A stretch of DNA of 64,000 nt from Acinetobacter corruptisaponis (GTDB lineage Bacteria > Pseudomonadota > Gammaproteobacteria > Pseudomonadales > Moraxellaceae). Shown one piece after another: positions 1 to 6,965 of the stretch (its first letter is position 1; each line of letters begins with the position of its first letter). The stretch is taken from contig NZ_CP125669.1 of NCBI RefSeq assembly GCF_030053775.1, positions 3,219,962 to 3,283,961 of the forward strand, given 5' to 3'. Below the pieces are notes generated by a model. That model did no database searches and was not told where the DNA came from. It saw only the letters and a list, made by a program, of their open reading frames with translations. Position numbers and translations under genes: made by a program.

Positions 1-130
1 ACTTGACTTCCCAGCCTTGGAGGGACATGCCTGCCTCAAATTTTTCTTCAATAAAATAATCGTGGCGTGCTCTTTTATTTTGAGCAATCGTGCCACCACT
101 ATGTTTTTTTACGACTGTTGCTTTAACCAT
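1..130 (-). CDS. smpB: SsrA-binding protein SmpB (N-terminal part, cut by window edge)
   Basis: The first 43 codons of a gene that runs off the left edge. The translation starts [19 protein letters not shown] and continues to an [13 protein letters not shown] stretch, which is the typical start of SmpB, including the family's GWEVK motif. SmpB binds tmRNA and brings it to stalled ribosomes for trans-translation and rescue. It is divergent from coaD, with about 130 bases between the two starts for both promoters. Identification is firm although only about a quarter of the protein is visible. Confidence 0.9.
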   Translation of the reverse strand, partial: MVKATVVKKHSGGTIAQNKRARHDYFIEEKFEAGMSLQGWEVK

Positions 131-223
131 AATTCAAACTTCCACAATTAGGAACATTGTGCCGTAAAACGCAATCTTTTTCCATCGTTTAGGAATTTCG
201 CGTTTAGCCCGAACATTTGTTAA

Positions 224-751
<528 letters not shown>

Positions 752-1015
752 ATGTCCTTATATATTACAGATGAATGCATTAACTGTGATGTCTGCGAAC
801 CTGTATGCCCCAATGAAGCCATTTATATGGGGGAACTGATCTATGAGATTAACCCCACGCTTTGTACGGAGTGTGTGGGGCATCATGACCAGCCACAGTG
901 CCAGTTGTTTTGCCCAGTCGATTGTATTCCCCTTGACCCTCAGCATGCTGAATCCCATGATGAGCTCATGGATAAATATAAAAAGCTGACTGCACAAAAA
1001 AATGCGAGCAATTAA
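752..1015 (+). CDS. YfhL-type 2[4Fe-4S] ferredoxin
   Basis: Small 87-residue electron carrier. Cysteines C9, C12, C15 and C19 form a classical CxxCxxCxxxCP cluster motif. A second set (C38, C41, C50, C54, followed by C58) has the wider CxxC-x8-CxxxC spacing of the YfhL/Alvin ferredoxin group, which binds two clusters of very low potential. It starts on the base after the coaD stop, so translation is likely coupled. The redox partner cannot be told from the sequence. The RNase P RNA follows 26 bases later on the same strand. Confidence 0.93.
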   Translation: MSLYITDECINCDVCEPVCPNEAIYMGELIYEINPTLCTECVGHHDQPQCQLFCPVDCIPLDPQHAESHDELMDKYKKLTAQKNASN

Positions 1016-1041
1016 TTGCTAACTTTGATAAGATGCGCCAC

Positions 1042-1433
<392 letters not shown>

Positions 1434-1454
1434 TCAAATTTTTTAAAATTGTGC

Positions 1455-1483
1455 TTGACGTGTGTGTTGAAAGTTAAGATAAT
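1455..1483 (+). promoter_or_regulatory. Sigma70 promoter of the first tRNA-Met gene
   Basis: TTGACG at 1455-1460 and GATAAT at 1478-1483 with a 17-base spacer, ending 15 bases before the tRNA. The -10 is followed by a GC-rich GCGCGC stretch, as in a stringently controlled discriminator. Confidence 0.8.
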
Positions 1484-1498
1484 GCGCGCACAGTTTTC

Positions 1499-1575
1499 GG
1501 CTATGTAGCTCAGTTGGTTAGAGCACCGCACTCATAATGCGGGGGTCACAGGTTCAAGTCCCGTCATAGCCACCA
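1499..1575 (+). tRNA. tRNA-Met (CAT), elongator, copy 1
   Basis: 77 bases including an encoded CCA end. GGCTATG pairs with CATAGCC in the acceptor stem, the D arm is AGCTCAGTTGGTTAGAGC, the anticodon loop is CTCATAA (CAT), and the T arm contains GGTTCAAGTCC. The overall sequence matches elongator tRNA-Met rather than the initiator, since the first acceptor pair is formed. A lysidine-type tRNA-Ile(CAT) is less likely from the body sequence. Confidence 0.95.
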
Positions 1576-1581
1576 TTTTAT

Positions 1582-1610
1582 AGACCACGCTCCTGCGTGG
1601 TCTCTTTTTA
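1582..1610 (+). terminator. Terminator after tRNA-Met copy 1
   Basis: AGACCACGC-TCCT-GCGTGGTCT stem-loop followed by a CTTTTTAT run. Confidence 0.85.
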
Positions 1611-1783
1611 TCTGCTGTTTTTCAAAATATTCTGTGTTGTTCAGGATATGAATTTTCCTACTGTATAAAAGACATATTTTCTCTGGATATTTAGGCTGGT
1701 TTAAATGTTTGTTGAAATTTGATCAGTTGGAAATTAAAAGACTAAAAACTGTGCATATGTTGCGTATTTTCAAAACCATAGAC

Positions 1784-1812
1784 TTGACCAGCTATACGGA
1801 ACACTAGATAAT
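1784..1812 (+). promoter_or_regulatory. Sigma70 promoter of the second tRNA-Met gene
   Basis: TTGACC at 1784-1789, GATAAT at 1807-1812, 17-base spacer. The bases from the -10 to the tRNA are nearly the same as at the first copy (GATAATGCGCxCACAGTTT), so the promoter was duplicated with the gene. Confidence 0.8.
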
Positions 1813-1827
1813 GCGCTCACAGTTTAT

Positions 1828-1904
1828 GGCTATGTAGCTCAGTTGGTTAGAGCACCGCACTCATAATGCGGGGGTCACAGGTTCAAGTCCCGTCATAGCC
1901 ACCA
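1828..1904 (+). tRNA. tRNA-Met (CAT), elongator, copy 2
   Basis: Identical over all 77 bases to the copy at 1499. It has its own promoter and terminator, so the two are separate transcription units and not one processed transcript. Confidence 0.95.
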
Positions 1905-1910
1905 TTTTAA

Positions 1911-1940
1911 AAAACCACGCTCCTGCGTGGTTTCTTTTTA
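1911..1940 (+). terminator. Terminator after tRNA-Met copy 2
   Basis: AAACCACGC-TCCT-GCGTGGTTT stem-loop followed by CTTTTTAT, a slightly changed copy of the first tRNA terminator. Confidence 0.85.
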
Positions 1941-2010
1941 TCTGTATGATACTGCTTGTCATTGTTGTGATTTAAGCCAAAACAGCGTTGTTCTGGTTTA
2001 TATGCACCAG

Positions 2011-3042
2011 CTATAAATGTTTTTCGATGCTTGCCAGAGTCTGGGGACTTTCGTAGAAAGGTTTTAAAATCAATATGATGATTGGCTCTAATACGCCATG
2101 CTCATCTAAAGCGGCTACAACTTTTGGATAAAAACGTATAGCCTCATTGAGTAAATCTGTCTCTTCCAGACCGATTGCAGCAAAAACATCTTCCAGACTT
2201 TCATCTTTATAAAAGTCATAAAAGACTTTTACACCGTACAGGATCAGGTCCTGTATGAAAGAGGACTGGCGTAATTCTTTCCAGTATTCATAGATCATGA
2301 CAAAGAATTCTTCCACATCCAGTGGAGTTACCTGTTTGGTGTACTCTGATAGTGGCTTGGCCTTGTTATCATCCCAGACATTGCGGGCAAGGCTTTCCAG
2401 ATCATCATTAGACAATAGGCTTAAATCAACCAGTTGCTCCTGAATAAACTTGGCAATACTTTCTTCCAGCTTCTGCTCAATTCGTTGTTGCTGACGGTAT
2501 GAAAAGCTTTTTAGTTTTTGCTGCCATTCATACTTGCTTTCAGGCATTCTGTCTTCATCAGAATGTGAAAACAATTTTGGCAACTTATTCTGTAAGGTTG
2601 TGGTGGCAATGTACTGGCACAACTGCTGAATAGACGGGCTTTCTTTTAGGAAATGGTTGAGATAGTGGCGGATATTTTCCAGTTCCAGAAATTTGGAAAG
2701 CCATATTTCAAACTGCTGATCTGAAAATAGGTCCTGTAATTCTGCTGAAGACTGTAAAGAAAAAACATGCAGTCTTTGCGCAATTTCGCCAATAAATTCC
2801 AGTAAACCTGCACCAAGCTGCATTTCAAAGGCATAACGCCTAACCACCGCTTGAATTTGTTCCAGCTCAACAACTTCCTTGAGTTGGATGTCTGGCGCAC
2901 GTTGTATAAAAAGCTGGATAAACTGTTGAAAAAACTCAGCAGAAAGCTGGGTAGTCAGTTGGTTTTTATAAAATGCTACTTGCTCAAGCAAAAGTGCTTG
3001 AGCAAGGTGTTGTGACTTTTCAGAAACAATGTGTTCAGTCAT
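2011..3042 (-). CDS. Uncharacterised helical protein downstream of nadE
   Basis: 343 residues, predicted soluble and mostly alpha-helical, with many Leu, Gln, Phe and Glu residues and no signal peptide or clear membrane segment. I recognise no domain. The start chosen is the ATG at 3042, inside ATGACTGA, so that it overlaps the end of nadE by 8 bases. Another in-frame ATG lies 11 bases further upstream (3053), and the open frame extends further into nadE without likely starts. The overlap points to translational coupling with nadE, but a role in NAD metabolism is only a guess from position. Confidence 0.75.
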   Translation of the reverse strand: MTEHIVSEKSQHLAQALLLEQVAFYKNQLTTQLSAEFFQQFIQLFIQRAPDIQLKEVVELEQIQAVVRRYAFEMQLGAGLLEFIGEIAQRLHVFSLQSSAELQDLFSDQQFEIWLSKFLELENIRHYLNHFLKESPSIQQLCQYIATTTLQNKLPKLFSHSDEDRMPESKYEWQQKLKSFSYRQQQRIEQKLEESIAKFIQEQLVDLSLLSNDDLESLARNVWDDNKAKPLSEYTKQVTPLDVEEFFVMIYEYWKELRQSSFIQDLILYGVKVFYDFYKDESLEDVFAAIGLEETDLLNEAIRFYPKVVAALDEHGVLEPIIILILKPFYESPQTLASIEKHL

Positions 3043-4660
3043 TCGCAGTCCATCCATTGACGATAGGGTAACGGCGTTCACGACTGAACGCACGTGAGCT
3101 GATACGTGGTCCAATTGCCCCTTGGCGACGCTTGTATTCGTTACGGTCAACCAGACGAATGACTTTCTCGACCATTTCAGCTTCATAGCCTTTGGCAATG
3201 ATATCTGCCTGACTGAGATCTTCCTCAATGTAGGCGTACAGGATCGCATCCAATACATCATAGGCTGGTAAAGAATCCTGGTCTTTCTGGTCTGGGCGTA
3301 ACTCTGCTGATGGTGGACGTGTAATCACACGTTCAGGGATAACAGGCGTTTCACTCAAAGTATTGCGATATTTCGCCAACTCAAACACGATGGTTTTATA
3401 GACATCCTTGAGTACAGAGAAACCACCCACCATATCACCATACAATGTGCAGTAACCCACCGAGATTTCAGACTTGTTGCCTGTGGAAAGGACAAGGTTG
3501 CCAAACTTATTCGATAAGCCCATCAACAGAGTACCGCGGGTACGTGCCTGCAAGTTCTCTTCAGTTGCATCGGCAGGGCTATTGCCAAAGAATGGATAAA
3601 GGGTTTGCATGAAACTGTTCACAATTGGATGGATTTCAGCAATGCCAAAGGTTACACCCATACGGCGTGCCTGTTCAGTTGCATCCTCCACACTCATTTG
3701 AGAGGTGTAGGTATAAGGCATCATCACAGCCTGTACCTTATCTGCACCAATTGCATCCACCGCGATCGCAAGGGTGAGTGCGGAGTCAATACCACCTGAT
3801 AACCCCAGGATCACACCAGGGAAGCCTGAACGTTGCACATAGTCACGGGTTGCCATGACCAATGCCTGATAAATTTCAGCAAAAGTGTCGAGGGTAGGCG
3901 TGGTTTCTGCGGTTTTAAACAGCTTCTGTTTTGCATCATATTCAGCGAAATAAACAGATTCCTGAAAACTTGGAGCCTGTAAGGCAAGCTGCCCATTATG
4001 ATTGCTTACAAAACTTGACCCATCAAAAATCAGGTCATCTTGTCCACCAACCTGATTCACGTAAACAATATTTAGGCTAAGCTGTTTTGCCAGCTCATTC
4101 AGGGTTTGTACACGGTGCTGAGGTTTACCGACTTCATATGGTGAAGCATTTAAGATCAGCACAGTTTCAACATTAAGCTGGCTTAACTGCTTAACGGTAT
4201 TGAGTGACCACACATCTTCACAGATCAGGACACCAAACTTATGCCCTAGATATTCAAAAACCAGGTGTTGGTGACCTCCCTGAAAATAACGTTTCTCATC
4301 AAACACACCGTAATTTGGCAGGTTATGTTTATTGTAAACACCTAAAACCTGACCGTCTTTCATTACAGCGGCGGAGTTGTAGCGATGCCCATCCTCAGTT
4401 TGGTGCACAAAACCGAATACCATCACAATATCTTTGACTTCGCTTAACTGGGCAAACGCCTTTTGGGTTCGTTTTTGTAGGTTCGGACGAAGTATAAGGT
4501 CTTCAGCAGGGTAGCCCAGCGTGGAAAGTTCTGGGAAGATGATCAAGTCAGCCTGTTGTTGTTTCGCTGAATTTGCCTGTTCAACCATCTTTTGAGTATT
4601 TGCATCAATATTGCCAATATGTGGAGAGAACTGAGCAAGGGCAACTTTAAAATTTTTCAT
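3035..4660 (-). CDS. nadE: NAD+ synthase, glutamine-dependent
   Basis: Last step of NAD synthesis: amidation of nicotinic acid adenine dinucleotide with ammonia released from glutamine. It is the two-domain form (541 residues). The N-terminal nitrilase-like amidase has the triad E44 (FPELS), K111 (YNKHN) and C147 (LICEDVW). The C-terminal ATP pyrophosphatase domain has the P-loop LGLSGGIDSA at about 285-294. The next gene overlaps its 3' end by 8 bases. The 840 bases upstream hold a mobile-element remnant and the microprotein locus rather than a known partner gene. Confidence 0.97.
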   Translation of the reverse strand: MKNFKVALAQFSPHIGNIDANTQKMVEQANSAKQQQADLIIFPELSTLGYPAEDLILRPNLQKRTQKAFAQLSEVKDIVMVFGFVHQTEDGHRYNSAAVMKDGQVLGVYNKHNLPNYGVFDEKRYFQGGHQHLVFEYLGHKFGVLICEDVWSLNTVKQLSQLNVETVLILNASPYEVGKPQHRVQTLNELAKQLSLNIVYVNQVGGQDDLIFDGSSFVSNHNGQLALQAPSFQESVYFAEYDAKQKLFKTAETTPTLDTFAEIYQALVMATRDYVQRSGFPGVILGLSGGIDSALTLAIAVDAIGADKVQAVMMPYTYTSQMSVEDATEQARRMGVTFGIAEIHPIVNSFMQTLYPFFGNSPADATEENLQARTRGTLLMGLSNKFGNLVLSTGNKSEISVGYCTLYGDMVGGFSVLKDVYKTIVFELAKYRNTLSETPVIPERVITRPPSAELRPDQKDQDSLPAYDVLDAILYAYIEEDLSQADIIAKGYEAEMVEKVIRLVDRNEYKRRQGAIGPRISSRAFSRERRYPIVNGWTAND

Positions 4661-4871
4661 TCAAACCTAATCCTGAGTTTTAACAAATTATGATATACAA
4701 GTTTTTGATTTATATAGGTATAGTTTTAAAAACATTGCTATATCATGGCGCCAAACATTCTATATCTTAAAGAAAAATGACAAGTTTACTAATATATACT
4801 AAATGCACATTTTTCTGCGTAAAAATAACAAGTTTTTCTGTATAAAACGGCAACATTTCTCAATGTTTGCG

Positions 4872-5140
4872 TAGGGTCTGTTGACATTTCACAGATGCTT
4901 GCGACAGAGGACATTTTTTAGACGGTACAAGGCATGACTTATGAAATTTAGCTGTTCTAAATGAATAAGGCATAACGCAGTAGCGGCAAAAAATGTCCCT
5001 GTCCCGCAGGGTTATGGCTAAAACTTCCCTAAACTGCGTTATGAAACTTGACAAGGGGATGCCATTGCCTGCGTTTCATGCCTTGTTTATGTCGTTTTAG
5101 CCTATAACGCAAGGCATGGCTGAAATATCAACAGACCCTA
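4872..5140. mobile_element. MITE-like element with 18-20 bp terminal inverted repeats and a TA target duplication
   Basis: The left end TAGGGTCTGTTGACATTTCA (4872-4891) and the right end (5121-5140) are inverted copies with one mismatch. If the outer TA is read as a target duplication, the core is 265 bp (4874-5138) and starts GGGTCTGTTGA. There is no open frame for a transposase. The inside contains a further inverted pair (ACAAGGCATG...TTTCAT near 4929 and CATGCCTTGT near 5080). TA duplication fits elements moved by IS630/Tc1-type or some IS5-group transposases. No matching full-length element is in the window, so the parent family is an inference. Confidence 0.75.
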
Positions 5141-5305
5141 AATGGTGCATGATTGTGAAGAAATTTCATATAGTCATATAAAGTTTTTTTTCAACCCATC
5201 TTTACAGATAGAAATGACATGCGGATTACAAGAAAAAGAAGTGCTGATTTGTCCAATAAAACAGTAAAAAAACTGGGTAAATAAAAAGAAAATGGTTTTT
5301 AAAGA

Positions 5306-5335
5306 AATTAATTAAATTGTTTAATTTAATTAATT
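5306..5335. promoter_or_regulatory. AT-only palindrome upstream of the microprotein promoter
   Basis: AATTAATTAAATT, loop GTTT, then AATTTAATTAATT: perfect 13-base arms made only of A and T. It lies about 60 bases upstream of the -35 box of the small-gene array. It lacks a T-run, so it is not a normal terminator. It could be an architectural or H-NS-like site, or an UP-like element; no direct evidence separates these. Confidence 0.4.
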
Positions 5336-5396
5336 CAATTGGTTGTGATTTTATGTTTGTTTTTTATACCGTTCGTCTGGAATATCTTTGCAACAC

Positions 5397-5452
5397 TTGA
5401 GTGTACAAATGTGCACTGCTATTATCCTAATCAATGTGAACACTTGTACACT
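5397..5452 (+). promoter_or_regulatory. Promoter with two matching palindromic operators for the microprotein array
   Basis: TTGAGT (5397-5402) and TATTAT (5420-5425) with a 17-base spacer form a good sigma70 promoter. Operator 1, AGTGTACAAATGTGCACT (5400-5417), overlaps the -35 and fills the spacer. Operator 2, TGTGAACACTTGTACACT (5435-5452), lies just after the expected start of transcription. The two share WGTGWACANNTGTRCACT and their centres are 35 bases apart. This layout fits repression by a dimeric TetR-type protein. The half-site resembles, from memory, the operators of the fatty-acid desaturase regulators DesT/FabR; that link is an inference. Confidence 0.6.
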
Positions 5453-5501
5453 TTAATTTAAATCAAGCATGAAAGCATCATGCAGAAAAGAGGTAACAGA
5501 T

Positions 5502-5600
5502 ATGTCAGTTTTATTATTTCCTGTAGTTGCATTTGGTTTGGCTGTGGTAGTTGGTCGTATTGGTACAGTGATGTTCCAAGAACAAGATCAACAGGCTTAA
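5502..5600 (+). CDS. Single-helix membrane microprotein, copy 1 (32 aa)
   Basis: A 32-residue peptide: short N-terminus MSVLL, one hydrophobic helix containing FPVVAFGLAVVVGRIGT, then a polar QEQDQQA tail. It has a ribosome binding site (GAGGT, about 8 bases before the ATG). It is the first gene after the operator-bearing promoter. The 141-bp unit starting here is repeated without any change as copy 2. I know no named family; a role as a small membrane regulator or subunit, or as a toxin-like peptide, is possible but unproven. Confidence 0.85.
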   Translation: MSVLLFPVVAFGLAVVVGRIGTVMFQEQDQQA

Positions 5601-5642
5601 TTATTAAGCTAACTTTGTATTCATTTTAGTGAGGTAAGTATC

Positions 5643-5741
5643 ATGTCAGTTTTATTATTTCCTGTAGTTGCATTTGGTTTGGCTGTGGTAGTTGGTCGTA
5701 TTGGTACAGTGATGTTCCAAGAACAAGATCAACAGGCTTAA
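5643..5741 (+). CDS. Single-helix membrane microprotein, copy 2 (32 aa)
   Basis: DNA and protein identical to copy 1; the whole 141-bp unit, including the intergenic TTATTAAGCTAACTTTG stretch and the GTGAGGTAAG ribosome binding site, is repeated. The identity points to a very recent duplication or ongoing gene conversion. Start codons of neighbouring copies are exactly 141 bases apart. Confidence 0.85.
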   Translation: MSVLLFPVVAFGLAVVVGRIGTVMFQEQDQQA

Positions 5742-5783
5742 TTATTAAGCTAACTTTGTATTCATTTTAGTGAGGTAAGTATC

Positions 5784-5882
5784 ATGTCAGTTTTATTATT
5801 TCCAGTTGTTGCGTTCGGGTTGGCAGTGGTTGTAGGCCGCATTGGTACAGTGATGTTCCAGGAACAGGATCAACAGGCTTAA
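5784..5882 (+). CDS. Single-helix membrane microprotein, copy 3 (32 aa)
   Basis: Encodes exactly the same 32 residues as copies 1 and 2, yet the DNA differs at 12 codons, always at the third base (for example CCT/CCA, GTA/GTT, CGT/CGC). Twelve silent and no replacement changes is strong evidence that the peptide itself is made and kept by selection. The ribosome binding site GAGGTAAG is kept upstream. Confidence 0.88.
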   Translation: MSVLLFPVVAFGLAVVVGRIGTVMFQEQDQQA

Positions 5883-5924
5883 TTGTTAAGCAAATTTTGT
5901 ATTCATTTTAATGAGGTAAATATC

Positions 5925-6017
5925 ATGTCAGTTTTATTATTTCCAGTTGTTGCGTTCGGGTTGGCAGTGGTTGTAGGTCGCATTGGTACAGTGATGTTTC
6001 AGGAACAGGATCAATAG
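5925..6017 (+). CDS. Single-helix membrane microprotein, copy 4, shortened tail (30 aa)
   Basis: Closest to copy 3 in DNA. The CAG codon near the end has become TAG, so the protein stops after ...QEQDQ, two residues earlier than in the other copies. The following GCT is now GTT and the old TAA is still in place. The hydrophobic helix is unchanged. Loss of the last two residues is probably tolerated. Confidence 0.82.
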   Translation: MSVLLFPVVAFGLAVVVGRIGTVMFQEQDQ

Positions 6018-6068
6018 GTTTAAAGCGAACCAGTTAAAACTAAACTTTCAAACAAGAGAGGTAAAAAT

Positions 6069-6239
6069 ATGGTGATTTCAACAATTTTATTTCCTGTGAT
6101 TGCTTTTGGATTGGCAATCGGTGTGGGGCGTATAGGTACGATTATTATGGATGATATGCGCAAAGATATGGATTTTACGACTGACCTGGACACCCGTCAT
6201 GAACTCGATGCTGAAACTCGCAAAGGCTCTATTGCCTAA
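6069..6239 (+). CDS. Longer paralogue of the membrane microproteins (56 aa)
   Basis: Shares the helix pattern ILFPVIAFGLAIGVGRIGT with copies 1-4 (motif FPVxAFGLAxxVGRIGT). It then continues into a charged, soluble tail of about 30 residues (DDMRKDMDFTTDLDTRHE...). The ribosome binding site is GAGAGGTAAA. It ends the array and is followed by a terminator, so all five genes are probably one transcript. The tail could bind a partner in the cytoplasm or periplasm; topology is not certain because charged residues lie mostly on one side. Confidence 0.82.
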   Translation: MVISTILFPVIAFGLAIGVGRIGTIIMDDMRKDMDFTTDLDTRHELDAETRKGSIA

Positions 6240-6263
6240 AGTAGATTGCGGTCTAATAACCTA

Positions 6264-6300
6264 AAAAGCCCTGTAGATAAAATTATAGGGCTTTTTATTT
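6264..6300 (+). terminator. Terminator of the microprotein array
   Basis: AAAAGCCCT (6264-6272) pairs with AGGGCTTTT (6287-6295), followed by a T-rich run. It overlaps the stop codon of the gene on the other strand. Confidence 0.8.
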
Positions 6301-6819
6301 TTTAATAATATTTGGAATTTTCCTGAAAAAAATATCTCGCGCAATATCGCCTTGCTGCTCAATATTGTAGTCCTCGAAAGCTTTACCCTGAATAAATTGA
6401 TAACGGTAAGGATTGTATCTTTTAAAACTTAGATAATAGCCCAGTTGTAGGATTGCACCTTTCAGAATGACATTGGTCTGTTGCTGGTATTGTAAAATAT
6501 GTGTTAGCTCGTGAATAAAAATACCTTGTAACGCCATTGAACACCTTGAATAGTCTGGACTGAAAGAGGGTTGACGTGCGAATAAATTGCCATTGGGTGC
6601 GATAAAAATATTGGCTGGCTGCCAAGGTAAATAAGGGATATTAAAAATTCTTACCTGATCATAGTTGATGAGGTTGCCAAACACAGATTGGGCAATTTCT
6701 ATTTCACCTTGTGTAAGTCCGCGGTATTGAAATTCATTTATTTTCAATGCCACAAAAAGATAGCCAATAAGCCCTAACTTTATTTGTTGGCAGGCTGAGC
6801 TGAAAGATTGCCACATCAT
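6295..6819 (-). CDS. Putative zinc metallopeptidase-like protein with a HExxH motif
   Basis: 174 residues. An HELTH motif at H103-E104-H107, inside GIFIHELTHILQYQ, is a classical zinc-binding protease signature. A later E in FEDYNIEQQGD could be the third ligand, as in small DUF4157-like domains; in Acinetobacter genomes similar proteins are often labelled 'vgr-related', from memory. Residues 14-25 are hydrophobic, but this is not a clear signal peptide. Two ATGs stand next to each other at the start. It is convergent with the microprotein array. Its substrate is unknown and real protease activity is unproven. Confidence 0.7.
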   Translation of the reverse strand: MMWQSFSSACQQIKLGLIGYLFVALKINEFQYRGLTQGEIEIAQSVFGNLINYDQVRIFNIPYLPWQPANIFIAPNGNLFARQPSFSPDYSRCSMALQGIFIHELTHILQYQQQTNVILKGAILQLGYYLSFKRYNPYRYQFIQGKAFEDYNIEQQGDIARDIFFRKIPNIIKK

Positions 6820-6931
6820 CAGGTCCTACTTTATATATTGATAAATATATTATTGAAGAATATGAGACTTGAAAATAAGCATACCTGATTAAGCCAACTT
6901 GATTTAATCAAGATGCAGGATATTATGCATT

Positions 6932-6950
6932 GAGAATAATTATCATTATT
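6932..6950. promoter_or_regulatory. Fur-box-like site
   Basis: GAGAATAATTATCATTATT matches the 19-base Fur consensus GATAATGATAATCATTATC at 15 positions. It lies 15 bases before the chosen TTG start of the next gene, so iron-dependent repression is likely. It could also act on the divergent HExxH gene, whose start is 113 bases away. Confidence 0.65.
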
Positions 6951-6965
6951 ATTTATGAGGGTAGC

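Noticed and set aside
2011..3261. Long upstream extension of the gene after nadE
   Set aside because: It would overlap nadE by over 200 bases; the ATG that overlaps by 8 bases is far more likely.
4860..5054. 64-codon frame inside the MITE-like element
   Set aside because: It crosses the inverted repeat, has no ribosome binding site and shows no coding character.
5502..6239. Microprotein array read as a type I toxin-antitoxin set
   Set aside because: The small hydrophobic peptides and tandem copies fit, but I saw no convincing antisense promoter or RNA, and their conserved polar tails and internal Arg are not typical. Kept as an option only.
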